Origin: an uncultured Lachnospiraceae bacterium
GTDB taxonomy: Bacteria; Bacillota; Clostridia; Lachnospirales; Lachnospiraceae
DNA: 64,000 nt
Assembly (NCBI GenBank): GCA_945949085.1
Contig: CAMFDJ010000003.1
Location: 93,795-157,794 of the forward strand
Reading direction: 5' to 3'
Below the pieces are notes generated by a model. The model made no database searches. It was not told the origin of the DNA and saw only the letters and a program-made list of their open reading frames with translations. This document shows, piece after piece, positions 55,647 through 64,000 of this stretch (position 1 is its first letter; the number at the start of each line of letters is the position of its first letter). The position numbers and the translations under genes are program-made.

Positions 55647-56264
55647 TTACAAGATTTCCTCTCTTCTTCTGCCCTTTGTCAGAACGGCCGAGCCGCTTGT
55701 CAGCTGTGCAATTGCCTGTATCATTTCATCTGCCTTTTCGGGATGCACCAACATCATCATTTTGACTTTATCCGTATATTCACTGCCCTCAAGCCTTACC
55801 TCATCATGCTGCGAAATAAAATACTCCACCTTGCTCATATCGCCATACTCTACCACCGCATCAAGCTCTAAAAGCGGCACCTGATCTGCAACATCAGCAT
55901 TTTCAAGCGCTGCGAGAACGGATCCCTGATAAGCACGCACAAGACCTCCTGTGCCCAGCAGGACACCGCCAAAATACCGTGTCACAACAACCGCAACATT
56001 ATGGATCTCCTGCCCTGTCAGGACAGCGAGCATCGGTCTGCCTGCCGTTCCGCTCGGTTCCCCGTCATCACTTGAATGCATGGTTTCATTTCCTTCCCCA
56101 AGCACATATGCACTGCAATTATGTCTGGCATCCCAGTATTTCTTTTTCATTTCCGCAATGAACTGTTCTGCCTCCTCCTTGCTCTCCACAGGTCTGATCG
56201 TTGCTATAAAACGCGATTTTTTCTCTGTTATTTCGCCCTGTGCCTGCGCTCTTATGACTTTCAT
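55647..56264 (-). CDS. YigZ-family protein (IMPACT domain)
   Basis: Typical IMPACT/YigZ fold of unknown function. MKVIRAQAQGEITEKKSRFIA, ARHNCSAYVLG, the conserved SSDDGEPSGTAGRPML and VVVTRYFGGVLLGTGGLVRAY are all present. The C-terminal ~80 residues are the usual UPF0029-type half. Start 56264 follows GGAAAGGAAG; a start at 56381 would add an unrelated segment. Length is 205 residues, normal. Confidence 0.93.
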   Translation of the reverse strand: MKVIRAQAQGEITEKKSRFIATIRPVESKEEAEQFIAEMKKKYWDARHNCSAYVLGEGNETMHSSDDGEPSGTAGRPMLAVLTGQEIHNVAVVVTRYFGGVLLGTGGLVRAYQGSVLAALENADVADQVPLLELDAVVEYGDMSKVEYFISQHDEVRLEGSEYTDKVKMMMLVHPEKADEMIQAIAQLTSGSAVLTKGRRREEIL

Positions 56265-56510
56265 TGTTCTTCCTTTCCTTATATGGCTACCTGTATCAGT
56301 GACCTGCTTGTACGGCATCCTTCTTCCAGACTTCCCGGATGCTGTGCCAATCTCTCTGCGTATTTCGTACATTTCTTTCATCCTAGCATAAACGGGAATA
56401 AAATCCTATCATTTTGTGAAGAATCCTTAAGAAGACCTTCGTATGGAAGATTTTTCTTCCTTTTAAAATGCTTTTTTGATATAATGGGTAAGAATAGGGA
56501 GGCTATGTTC

Positions 56511-59183
56511 ATGAACTATGGCAAAAAGAGTATCCGCCGAAAACAGCGGCAGCTCAATTCAAAATCAATCAAATTCAGTAAAATGTTTTTGCTTACTTTT
56601 ATGAAAGCAATTCTCGTCTGCCTGCTCTCAGCCTGCATTGTAGGTGTCTGTCTGGGAATTGGTATGTTTAAAGGAATTCTGGCTTCTGCGCCCGATATAT
56701 CAAGCCTGGATGTGACACCGACAGGTTACGCAACTGTTGTTTATGATGCAAGCGGCAGGCAGATCACCAGGCTTGTCGGTACCGATTCCAACCGTACTTA
56801 TGTCGGAAAAGACCAGATTCCTCAAAATTTGTCTGATGCATTTGTTGCAATTGAGGACGAACGATTTTACGAGCACAACGGTATTGATATCAAGGCTATC
56901 ATCCGCGCCGGCGTTTCCGCCATCAAAACCCGCCATCTTGGACAGGGTGGCAGCACCATCACGCAGCAGCTGTTGAAAAACAACGTCTTTGAAGGCTGGG
57001 TAAACGAAGAATCCAACATGGTAAAGATCAAGCGAAAGATTCAGGAACAGTATCTGGCACTTGAGCTTGAAAAGCGTATGTCCAAAGAGGACATTCTGGA
57101 ACTGTACATGAATTCCATCAATCTCGGACAGAATACGCTCGGTGTCCAGGCAGCATCCATGCGCTATTTCAACAAGCCCGTTTCTTCCCTGTCGCTATCG
57201 GAATGTGCCGTCATAGCGGGCATCACGCAGAACCCGTCCAAATACAACCCCATCTCGCATCCGGATAACAATGCAGAGAGACGGCAGAAAGTTTTGAAAC
57301 ACATGCTTGAGCAGGGTTATATCACGCAGTCCGAATACGATGTGGCAATGAAAGATGATGTCTATTCCCGTATCAAGACGATCAACGAAGAAACTGAGAC
57401 CGAATCCATCAATTCCTATTTTGTAGATGCCCTGATTGATCAGGTAACCGAAGTTCTTATGACGGAGAAAGGCTATAACGAGACACAGGCCTACAATTTG
57501 GTATACAGCGGCGGTCTGCAGATCTATACCACACAGGATCCGTCCATCCAGAGAATCTGCGATGAAGTTTATAATGATGAAGCCAATTATCCCGAGCATG
57601 TGGAGTGGCTCCTTGATTATCAGCTTACCATTCAGAAATCCGACGGGGAATATGTCAATTATTCTACCGAGATGTTTAAGGCTCATTTTAAAGAACAGCG
57701 TTCCTCTTATAATCTGCTCTATGCAACGCAGGATGCAGCCTACGAGGATATTGCGGCATTTCAGGAATCTGTACTTGGTCCCGGCGATGAGGTCTATTCC
57801 GAAAAGGTGAATTTAACACCGCAGCCGCAGGTTTCCATTACGGTGGAGGATCAGTCAACCGGCTATGTGGTTGCCATGGTGGGCGGCCGCGGAGCCAAAT
57901 CTGCCAGCCGTACCTTAAACAGGGCTACAACCACAACCAGACAGCCCGGTTCTACTTTTAAAGTCATTTCCACCTATGCCCCCGCTTTGGACAGCGCAGG
58001 TATGACACTTGCAACGGTACAGAATGATGCCCCTTACAATTATGCGGACGGACGTCCTGTCAGCAACTGGTATGGCAATAATTACAAAGGAATTTGTACG
58101 CTGCGCTATGGTATTGAACAGTCTCTGAACATCGTGGCAGTCAAGACATTGACGCAGATCACGCCGCAGCTTGGCTTTGACTACTTACAGAATTTTGGTT
58201 TTACCACTCTTGTCGAGCGAAAAGAAGTCGATACAAGCGAAGGAACCAAGATCTTTTCCGACATTACCCAGTCACTGGCACTGGGCGGCATTACGGTAGG
58301 TGTCACAAATCTGGAATTGAATGCAGCTTATGCAACTATTGCAAATGGCGGCACTTATATGAAACCTACATTGTTCACTAAGATTCTGGATCACGATGGC
58401 AACGTCATGATTGATAATTCCGTTCCTGAAAGCAGGCAGGTCATCAAAGATTCTACCGCCTTTCTGCTGACCGACGCTATGGTAGATGTGGTAACCAAGG
58501 GTACCGGTGCATCTGTCAATTTCGGCGGTGATATTGCAATTGCCGGAAAGACAGGTACTACCTCTGATTACAAGGATGTGTGGTTTGCCGGTTATTCACC
58601 CTATTACACAGCCACAACATGGACCGGTTATGACAACAACGTTTCCATGGGAACTTCAGCGGAAAAAAATCTGTCCAAAACGATGTGGAAGGCTGTTATG
58701 TCCCGTATCCACGAAAATCTGCCGGCAAAATCCTTTACCAAGCCGGGCAATGTAGTAACAGCTACTGTTTGCTCTAAATCCGGCAAATTGCCGATTGCAG
58801 GCATTTGCGATGCATATCTGGCTACAGAATATTTTGCCGAAGGCTCAGTCCCTACCGATACTTGTAATGTTCATGTCACAGGCACGGTATGCGCTGCCAC
58901 AGGCTTGGCCGCATGTCCGACTTGTCCCTATCAGGTACCCGGTGTCATCGAAGTAGCCCCGGGTGATGACGGTCAGCCTGAGACTACCGCAACCTGTCCG
59001 CATACACCGGCATATTTTGCCGATCCAAATAATGCCGCAGCCGTCCAGCAGGCACAGCTCCAGATCCAACAGGCGCAGGCTGCCGCTGCCGCTGCTGCGC
59101 AGCAGGCTGCCCAGAATGCCGCTGCACAAGCTGCGCAAGAACAGATCAATGCCGCCGCAGATGCGCAGGAGCAAAATGAATAG
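56511..59183 (+). CDS. Penicillin-binding protein 1A (bifunctional glycosyltransferase/transpeptidase)
   Basis: Class A PBP that polymerises and crosslinks peptidoglycan. One N-terminal membrane helix precedes a GT51 domain (VAIEDERFYEHNGIDIKAI, QGGSTITQQLLKN, RMSKEDILELYMNSINLGQ). The transpeptidase domain has the active-site Ser in RQPGSTFKV (SxxK), the SLN motif in YGIEQSLNIV and GKTGTTSDYKDVWFAG (KTG). The C-terminal ~50 residues are Ala/Gln-rich (repeats of QQAQ and AAQ). Start 56511 (MNYGKKS) is eight bases after GGGAGG; ATG 56505 is too close to it. Length is 890 residues. Confidence 0.94.
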   Translation: MNYGKKSIRRKQRQLNSKSIKFSKMFLLTFMKAILVCLLSACIVGVCLGIGMFKGILASAPDISSLDVTPTGYATVVYDASGRQITRLVGTDSNRTYVGKDQIPQNLSDAFVAIEDERFYEHNGIDIKAIIRAGVSAIKTRHLGQGGSTITQQLLKNNVFEGWVNEESNMVKIKRKIQEQYLALELEKRMSKEDILELYMNSINLGQNTLGVQAASMRYFNKPVSSLSLSECAVIAGITQNPSKYNPISHPDNNAERRQKVLKHMLEQGYITQSEYDVAMKDDVYSRIKTINEETETESINSYFVDALIDQVTEVLMTEKGYNETQAYNLVYSGGLQIYTTQDPSIQRICDEVYNDEANYPEHVEWLLDYQLTIQKSDGEYVNYSTEMFKAHFKEQRSSYNLLYATQDAAYEDIAAFQESVLGPGDEVYSEKVNLTPQPQVSITVEDQSTGYVVAMVGGRGAKSASRTLNRATTTTRQPGSTFKVISTYAPALDSAGMTLATVQNDAPYNYADGRPVSNWYGNNYKGICTLRYGIEQSLNIVAVKTLTQITPQLGFDYLQNFGFTTLVERKEVDTSEGTKIFSDITQSLALGGITVGVTNLELNAAYATIANGGTYMKPTLFTKILDHDGNVMIDNSVPESRQVIKDSTAFLLTDAMVDVVTKGTGASVNFGGDIAIAGKTGTTSDYKDVWFAGYSPYYTATTWTGYDNNVSMGTSAEKNLSKTMWKAVMSRIHENLPAKSFTKPGNVVTATVCSKSGKLPIAGICDAYLATEYFAEGSVPTDTCNVHVTGTVCAATGLAACPTCPYQVPGVIEVAPGDDGQPETTATCPHTPAYFADPNNAAAVQQAQLQIQQAQAAAAAAAQQAAQNAAAQAAQEQINAAADAQEQNE

Positions 59184-59245
59184 TACAAACCCATAGCAGT
59201 ACTATCAGGCAGTAGCAGAATGTACCACACAGTTACAGATAGAAG

Positions 59246-59276
59246 AAAGCCGCAGCGTTTTGCTGCGGCTTCTGTT
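59246..59276. terminator. Terminator between the PBP1A gene and the giant membrane protein gene
   Basis: AAGCCGCAGC and GCTGCGGCTT with a GTTTT loop; T-rich sequence follows on the plus strand, and A+T-rich sequence flanks both sides. Confidence 0.7.
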
Positions 59277-59298
59277 TTCACGTTTTACTTTTCATGCA

Positions 59299-62256
59299 TT
59301 ACTCTTTCATGACAAGTTTTCCAAAGTAGCAGGACACATCTTCCTGTTTTACCTGTATTTTTTCCACATCATAGCATATCGTAATCTCTTCTATCTGCTC
59401 CGTCATTCCAAAATAGGGAGTTAGCCCAAGCGGAATCGCATAAATCTCATTTTGCACGGTATCATCAGCATAAAATTCATGAAAAGCTTCCCCATCCTGT
59501 GAAATAGGTGTTTTCCAGCTCACTGTAATCACTGTTTCCTCCGCCTTTTCTGTTCCGGTTGCTACAGTTTCCTCCGTTCTTTCTGCTTTCCTTTCAAGAG
59601 GAAGCTGCAACAGTAACATTGTCAAGTCTTTTCCGCTTACAGGACGCTGAAACCGAATCGTAATCCCCTGCTCCGTCTGCATGATCTGACAGGGAAGTTC
59701 TACCTTGGCAAGCTGCTGCCTTGCTTCTATGCTACTCCCCCAGATGGCTGGCAGATATCCCAAATTCTTCTTATGCATAAGCTCTGCAAAGCTCCATTCA
59801 TCCTCCTTGGCTTCCTCCACCATATTTTCTCTGCATAAATAAATCACATTCTGATATTTGTATGCCCGATACCCCTGTTCCATCAAATATTGATACAGAA
59901 TCGGACATCTGAGTGAAAACGGTGTTTCATCAAACACAATGGCCGGCGCTGCGAGAATCAGATCCGGCAGGCCTCCCGCAAGTATTTGAATTGCTTTCTT
60001 TTGCATTCGTTCATTGCTGACATTATAGGCCGATGTAAAGGACCAGAAATTATCTCTGTCAAAAATGACATTGCAGGCTATCTCATTTGTCAGATCCAGA
60101 CAAGTCTCTCCTTCTGCAAGCTGCCTACCCAGCACATACTGCAGATTCTGCAGACTTGCCAGCGTATTTCCCTGCACAAAACCGCATCCCAGTCCCGGCA
60201 TCTGAACAGACTCTCCTGTCACATAGACGACAGGATCCTTTACCTGCTGCCCTCGAATGGTTGTCTCTATCTCTCCCGGTACATCGCATTTTAGAGAGAG
60301 GGATTCACTTGTCAGACCGGGTGATGTCCCCATAAGGTGCAGCAGCACAAAAAGGCACGCCGCATAGCAGCCGCAGATTGTCGAAAGTTCCTTTCTATCC
60401 TGTCTCTTCCATGCTCGCTCGCCTCTGTCATAGAGGAGTGCCACAAGCACGATCAGTGTGAAAAATACCCCCATGACCATAGCGCGCAATCCTTCATCGA
60501 ATCTGACAAAAGCATAATTGATCAGCACAAAAAAGCAGCAAAGCAACGTTACGAAATACTCTCTTGCATCCTCTCCGCCCTTCTCAAAAGCAAAATACAA
60601 ACAGAGCAATAACGGGATCACAAAACCAAAGCTCACTAAGAAAAAGCTGCCATGTGTTCCCACGATTCCGGGCACGAGATCGCCTGCTGCCTGCGCAAGA
60701 TCCTGAAACATTTCCATACCGTTGACATACAATGTCGTCCCTGTATTATCGACCAGATAAACCACGATCTGCAAAAACATCGGAATATATGCAATTCCAA
60801 GACATAACAGGAAAAGCCATGCTGAGAACGTAAGTGCCTTCCGGCTCTTTTTTCCCTGCAAAAGCGCTTTGCACTGACCGGGCATTTTCTTTATACAGCG
60901 GTATAATACGACAGGCAGAAAGGCAATTGCCGCTGCCCCTCCGATAGAGGCGTTCCATGCAGTCGCAAAAATCGAGAGAAGTATCCATGCATACAGATGC
61001 CACACTCCGTCACGCATACGCGTAGAAAAGAGAACAAAGAACATGGTAAACAGGAACAGATATCTCATACCGGCAGTCTGAATCAGATACGGCATAAACA
61101 GATACACCACAAATAAGCCTTGCAGATGCCCTGATACAAAATAATAGATGATGACTGCCAGGAAGGCTGCCATCAGAATATTCCCTACAACCTTTGCCGC
61201 ATTCAGTGCCAGATAACTGCCATCAAAAAATAATGCATCAATCGCTCCAAAAAAGTAATCACACATACCATGGATTGGTACAAGTCCCTGATAGGGCAAT
61301 CTGCCATAAGAGGAAAGCTGTTGCATCGGCAGGGATAGTTCCCCATTATGGAAAAAGTCTATGTTCAGAATCCCATCCGGCTGCGTAAAGACGCGCAGCA
61401 TGGCTACAATGACAAAGGTCGAAACCGTGATTGCTGACCTGCGATGCAAAAGTTGCCAAATGCAGATGGCCGACAGCATCACGGCAAACCCAAGACAGAA
61501 CAGCTTCCATCTGCCACTGTAAAACAGTTCCATCAGGTCAGTCTGCCCTTCATAAGCATATCTGAAATGAATCATCCCCAAAAGTACAAACGGAAAACAA
61601 ACCTGTAACCAGCGCATTTTGTCTATCAGTGCGTCGGTCTTTCCCCACAGTGCAGCAAACAGTAAAAAAAGCACCGCAAAAAGGACCTCTGCCACATAAC
61701 TGTAAGTCTGCCAAAGCGATGCCACAGACGACAATGCAAAACTCATCACAAAAAGTACCGTTAAAAAAGAAAGTGTCCCATATACCGCTCCATACAGTGC
61801 TTTCCGCAGGTCGGTCATTACCAGAAGCCCTCTTTTATCGCCTCTTCCCAGATAATAGCCCAAAACAAACAATACAAAAATAAGGCCATATTGCCAGCCG
61901 ATCTCCGGTCGTACCATGCCAAGCAACAGACAGCCCAGATAACCGCTGCCAAATAAAACGCAGGTCACTCTATCCGGATTCCCTTTTTGTCTGATCAGGC
62001 AAAACAGGCACATAAAAAAAAGATATAATACCGGAAGTCCTACCAGTATGCATTTCACCAGTTGCAGATCCGATTGTTTTGCATAGCCTGTCCACAGAAC
62101 CTGCCCACAAATAAACTCACTGACCTTTGGGAGCTTATCGTACCACGTGGGCACACACGCTGCTACGATTGAAAAAAGCGTAAGGCAACAAAATACTGCT
62201 GCCCATACGCCTGTCTTTTTGTCCGCATTCTTCCACAATGAACTCAATTTTTTCAT
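59299..62256 (-). CDS. Giant multi-pass membrane protein of unknown function
   Basis: Roughly 18 hydrophobic segments fill the first ~650 residues (e.g. CILVGLPVLYLFFMCLFCLI, YLFLFTMFFVLFST). The last ~330 residues form a soluble domain that includes PVVYVTGESVQMPGLG and LCRENMVEEAKED. The layout resembles membrane glycosyltransferases or flippase-like polymer proteins, but I see no clear GT-C catalytic Asp motif. It lies 12 bases after the kinase/receiver gene on the same strand, so it is likely cotranscribed with it. The ATG follows AGGAGCAAG. I do not recognise the family. Confidence 0.65.
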   Translation of the reverse strand: MKKLSSLWKNADKKTGVWAAVFCCLTLFSIVAACVPTWYDKLPKVSEFICGQVLWTGYAKQSDLQLVKCILVGLPVLYLFFMCLFCLIRQKGNPDRVTCVLFGSGYLGCLLLGMVRPEIGWQYGLIFVLFVLGYYLGRGDKRGLLVMTDLRKALYGAVYGTLSFLTVLFVMSFALSSVASLWQTYSYVAEVLFAVLFLLFAALWGKTDALIDKMRWLQVCFPFVLLGMIHFRYAYEGQTDLMELFYSGRWKLFCLGFAVMLSAICIWQLLHRRSAITVSTFVIVAMLRVFTQPDGILNIDFFHNGELSLPMQQLSSYGRLPYQGLVPIHGMCDYFFGAIDALFFDGSYLALNAAKVVGNILMAAFLAVIIYYFVSGHLQGLFVVYLFMPYLIQTAGMRYLFLFTMFFVLFSTRMRDGVWHLYAWILLSIFATAWNASIGGAAAIAFLPVVLYRCIKKMPGQCKALLQGKKSRKALTFSAWLFLLCLGIAYIPMFLQIVVYLVDNTGTTLYVNGMEMFQDLAQAAGDLVPGIVGTHGSFFLVSFGFVIPLLLCLYFAFEKGGEDAREYFVTLLCCFFVLINYAFVRFDEGLRAMVMGVFFTLIVLVALLYDRGERAWKRQDRKELSTICGCYAACLFVLLHLMGTSPGLTSESLSLKCDVPGEIETTIRGQQVKDPVVYVTGESVQMPGLGCGFVQGNTLASLQNLQYVLGRQLAEGETCLDLTNEIACNVIFDRDNFWSFTSAYNVSNERMQKKAIQILAGGLPDLILAAPAIVFDETPFSLRCPILYQYLMEQGYRAYKYQNVIYLCRENMVEEAKEDEWSFAELMHKKNLGYLPAIWGSSIEARQQLAKVELPCQIMQTEQGITIRFQRPVSGKDLTMLLLQLPLERKAERTEETVATGTEKAEETVITVSWKTPISQDGEAFHEFYADDTVQNEIYAIPLGLTPYFGMTEQIEEITICYDVEKIQVKQEDVSCYFGKLVMKE

Positions 62257-62268
62257 ACTTGCTCCTAC

Positions 62269-63822
62269 TTAAATAAACATACATTCTGAAATGACCTGCC
62301 TCATTTCCGCCTCCTTGATCGGCTTTGGCACAATCTTTGTAAATCCATTTTCCAAAAACATCTGTCTGGCATCCTCTGTGAGATTGGAAGTCATGGCAAT
62401 GAGAGGTACCATCTCAAAATACTGGTTTTCAATCTGTCTGATCTCCTTGGCTGTCTGAATGCCCCCTTTGACCGGCATCATATGATCAATCAGCACAATA
62501 TCATATTTCCTGATCTTCATCTCCTCTATGGCTTCCTCACCGGATGAAACACACTTTGTCATCATACCGTAGGCCTTCAAAATAGCATCCACAAGCTTCT
62601 GGTTCATCACACTGTCATCTACAATCAGCGCCTTTACCTCCCTTGCAAGCAGGATATCCTGTGCTTTCTTTCTGGAATCCGCAATCAGCTCCTTCTGCTC
62701 TGTCTGATGTACCTGCTTGGCATGCAGGATCGTTTCCTGATCCTCCACCTTCTGTAAGAATGTAATGACATAATGTGTCCTATTCTCCTCCTTCGCAGTG
62801 CTCTTATCCAAAATCATGCCGTTCAATTTCTGAATCATATTCTTTCCAAGCGCAAACCCCATCGCATTTCCATATCGTAAATCCTCAGACAGGTTCTGTG
62901 AACAGATAATATGACAACAGACGGATATATTCTGTCCTTTATTTGGCAGGATTCCTTTGTCATAGCTCACGCGAAGCGTTACCTCTCCCTGCTCGGTAAA
63001 CTGCAGGAAATCAGACAGAAGATTGATCAGTCCCATCTTGATTTTTTCCTTATCACCGCAAAGCTGTACCGGCAGTTCATAATCCACATCCAAATGAAAT
63101 GTCTTATCTTTGCCCCTGATCATATTCTGTATGGTCTGATTGATTTCAAGAAACAACCCTTTGGTATTATAAGCAACCTCCACCTGTTTCTCTGCCATGA
63201 TGACAGGTGCCGGTGCAATCGTCCCGTCACTGCGCTGTTGCAGACTATAGCCGGATATCACCATATCAAACAGCTTTTGCAGCATGACATATACTAAGAT
63301 ACAGAATAGGATGTACTCCAAAGCGAGTACTATTATCTCCTCATAAACGCTCCGGTATGTGTTTCCGATCCAGACACTGCTTTGTTTTGACCAGATCTGA
63401 TAATTACAGATTTTGACAAGAAGCATCACAAAAAAGCAATACATGGATGTCCTGACAAATAATTCCCTGTCCAGATACAGAATACTGATGACAGGAAGCA
63501 GCATAAACAGAAAGTTCAGCCGGATGACATCGTTACATGCCAGCGCACAAAAATTAACTTCCAGACAAGTCAGACAGACAATGCGATTTATTTTTTCGTC
63601 ATAGCAATGTTTGTAACATAGATAAGGCGCAACCGAAGTCACTACAAAAAAAAGACATAATTCAAGCAGCGCACTGACGGACAATCGGGTCACACCCGTC
63701 AGATTCATCACGATCAGACCAAAACAACTCACCAGAAAAACCAGTTCCAAATGACTGAGCCATTCATTTATTTTTCTCTCATTCTGCATCAGATATTCTT
63801 TTACCAACTGATTTTGGTTCAT
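62269..63822 (-). CDS. Membrane protein with degenerate kinase ATPase domain and intact receiver (REC) domain
   Basis: About six hydrophobic segments form the N-terminal half. A HATPase-like middle part (VQLCGDKEKIKMGLINLLSD, GFALGKNMIQKLNGM) lacks clear N and G boxes and no H-box phosphoacceptor helix is seen. The C-terminal REC domain is complete: VKALIVDDSVMNQKLV, the phosphoacceptor Asp in DIVLIDHMMPVKGG, Thr in IAMTSNL and Lys in VPKPIKE. It may receive phosphate from a kinase encoded elsewhere and signal to the membrane protein gene that follows. The start has AGGGTG upstream. Confidence 0.8.
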   Translation of the reverse strand: MNQNQLVKEYLMQNERKINEWLSHLELVFLVSCFGLIVMNLTGVTRLSVSALLELCLFFVVTSVAPYLCYKHCYDEKINRIVCLTCLEVNFCALACNDVIRLNFLFMLLPVISILYLDRELFVRTSMYCFFVMLLVKICNYQIWSKQSSVWIGNTYRSVYEEIIVLALEYILFCILVYVMLQKLFDMVISGYSLQQRSDGTIAPAPVIMAEKQVEVAYNTKGLFLEINQTIQNMIRGKDKTFHLDVDYELPVQLCGDKEKIKMGLINLLSDFLQFTEQGEVTLRVSYDKGILPNKGQNISVCCHIICSQNLSEDLRYGNAMGFALGKNMIQKLNGMILDKSTAKEENRTHYVITFLQKVEDQETILHAKQVHQTEQKELIADSRKKAQDILLAREVKALIVDDSVMNQKLVDAILKAYGMMTKCVSSGEEAIEEMKIRKYDIVLIDHMMPVKGGIQTAKEIRQIENQYFEMVPLIAMTSNLTEDARQMFLENGFTKIVPKPIKEAEMRQVISECMFI

Positions 63823-63891
63823 CTTTTCACCCTATACCCATTTTTTCCTTTTCAAATTCCTTTTCACCATGTAACCATCTATCAAATTCAT

Positions 63892-63920
63892 TTGACAAAT
63901 GAATTTGACTTTGCTATAAT
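63892..63920 (+). promoter_or_regulatory. Consensus sigma-A promoter of the tRNA gene
   Basis: TTGACA (63892-63897), exactly 17 bases, TATAAT (63915-63920), about 19 bases ahead of the tRNA. It is perfect consensus, as expected of a stable RNA gene. Confidence 0.9.
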
Positions 63921-63938
63921 ATCGACTGGTGAGAAATT

Positions 63939-64000
63939 GCTATCGTGGCTCAGTCGGTAGAGCGTCGCATTGGTAGTGCGGAGGTCACGGGTTCGATTCC
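63939..64000 (+). tRNA. tRNA-Thr (anticodon GGT), cut by window edge
   Basis: Acceptor 5' strand GCTATCG, D-arm GCTCAGTCGGTAGAGC, anticodon stem TCGCA/TGCGG with loop TTGGTAG (anticodon GGT at bases 34-36) and the T-loop GGTTCGATTCC are visible. The acceptor 3' end lies outside the window. Confidence 0.9.

Overview
The window looks like chromosome from a spore-forming, low-to-moderate G+C member of the Clostridia, most likely a Lachnospiraceae gut commensal. The evidence is the sporulation genes (sigK, spoIIP, gpr), proteins of Lachnospiraceae type (DUF6472-like, DUF1836, a small acidic membrane protein, XpaC/TelA), strong GGAGG ribosome binding sites, TTG starts, and bacillus-type TTGACA/TATAAT promoters. 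Family assignments come from reading the translations; no database search was possible.

Layout. 1-2528: comM and a dprA running off the left edge. 2724-4157: an Rpn-type nuclease/transposase gene and a duplicated copy of its 3' end. 4338-12637: pilT, sigK, hemW, lepA and spoIIP on the minus strand, then rpsT, then gpr facing the other way. 12691-14518: a two-gene membrane pair (TPM domain and zinc ribbon). 14808-17034: an amino-acid ABC transporter whose binding protein is circularly permuted. 17101-22085: DUF6472-like protein, TcdA, TelA/XpaC, cupin, VanZ. 22228-28251: an exopolysaccharide operon (CpsB-type phosphatase, LCP protein, chain-length regulator, BY-kinase, BspA-like secreted protein, sugar dehydratase) with a promoter at its head and a terminator at its tail.

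28481-34139: a nitroreductase, then an A+T-rich defence island with two McrB-type motor proteins around one McrC-type nuclease. A broken signalling gene and a REP-like repeat lie on its far side. 34124-44536: rlmD, pcrA, an EamA transporter, an orphan binding protein, greA, an amidase/GH25 fusion, a DUF1836 regulator and a YerC-like regulator. 44649-47674: a PfoR-like permease, a cold-shock protein, a eukaryotic-type HisA and a low-complexity lipoprotein. 47762-53427: class III fructose bisphosphatase, dapB and dapA under a clear lysine riboswitch, a cob(I)alamin adenosyltransferase and an SSB-like protein. 53680-64000: typA, a YigZ protein, PBP1A, a giant membrane protein, a degenerate kinase/receiver protein, and a tRNA-Thr cut by the right edge.

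Most of the window is core metabolism and cell-envelope genes. The accessory parts are the Rpn copies, the exopolysaccharide operon and the Mcr island. The strongest candidates for something new are the McrB-McrC-McrB cluster, the permuted binding protein, the membrane-spanning amidase/lysozyme fusion, and the family of GCGAAGC hairpin repeats, one of which sits inside the leader of dapA.
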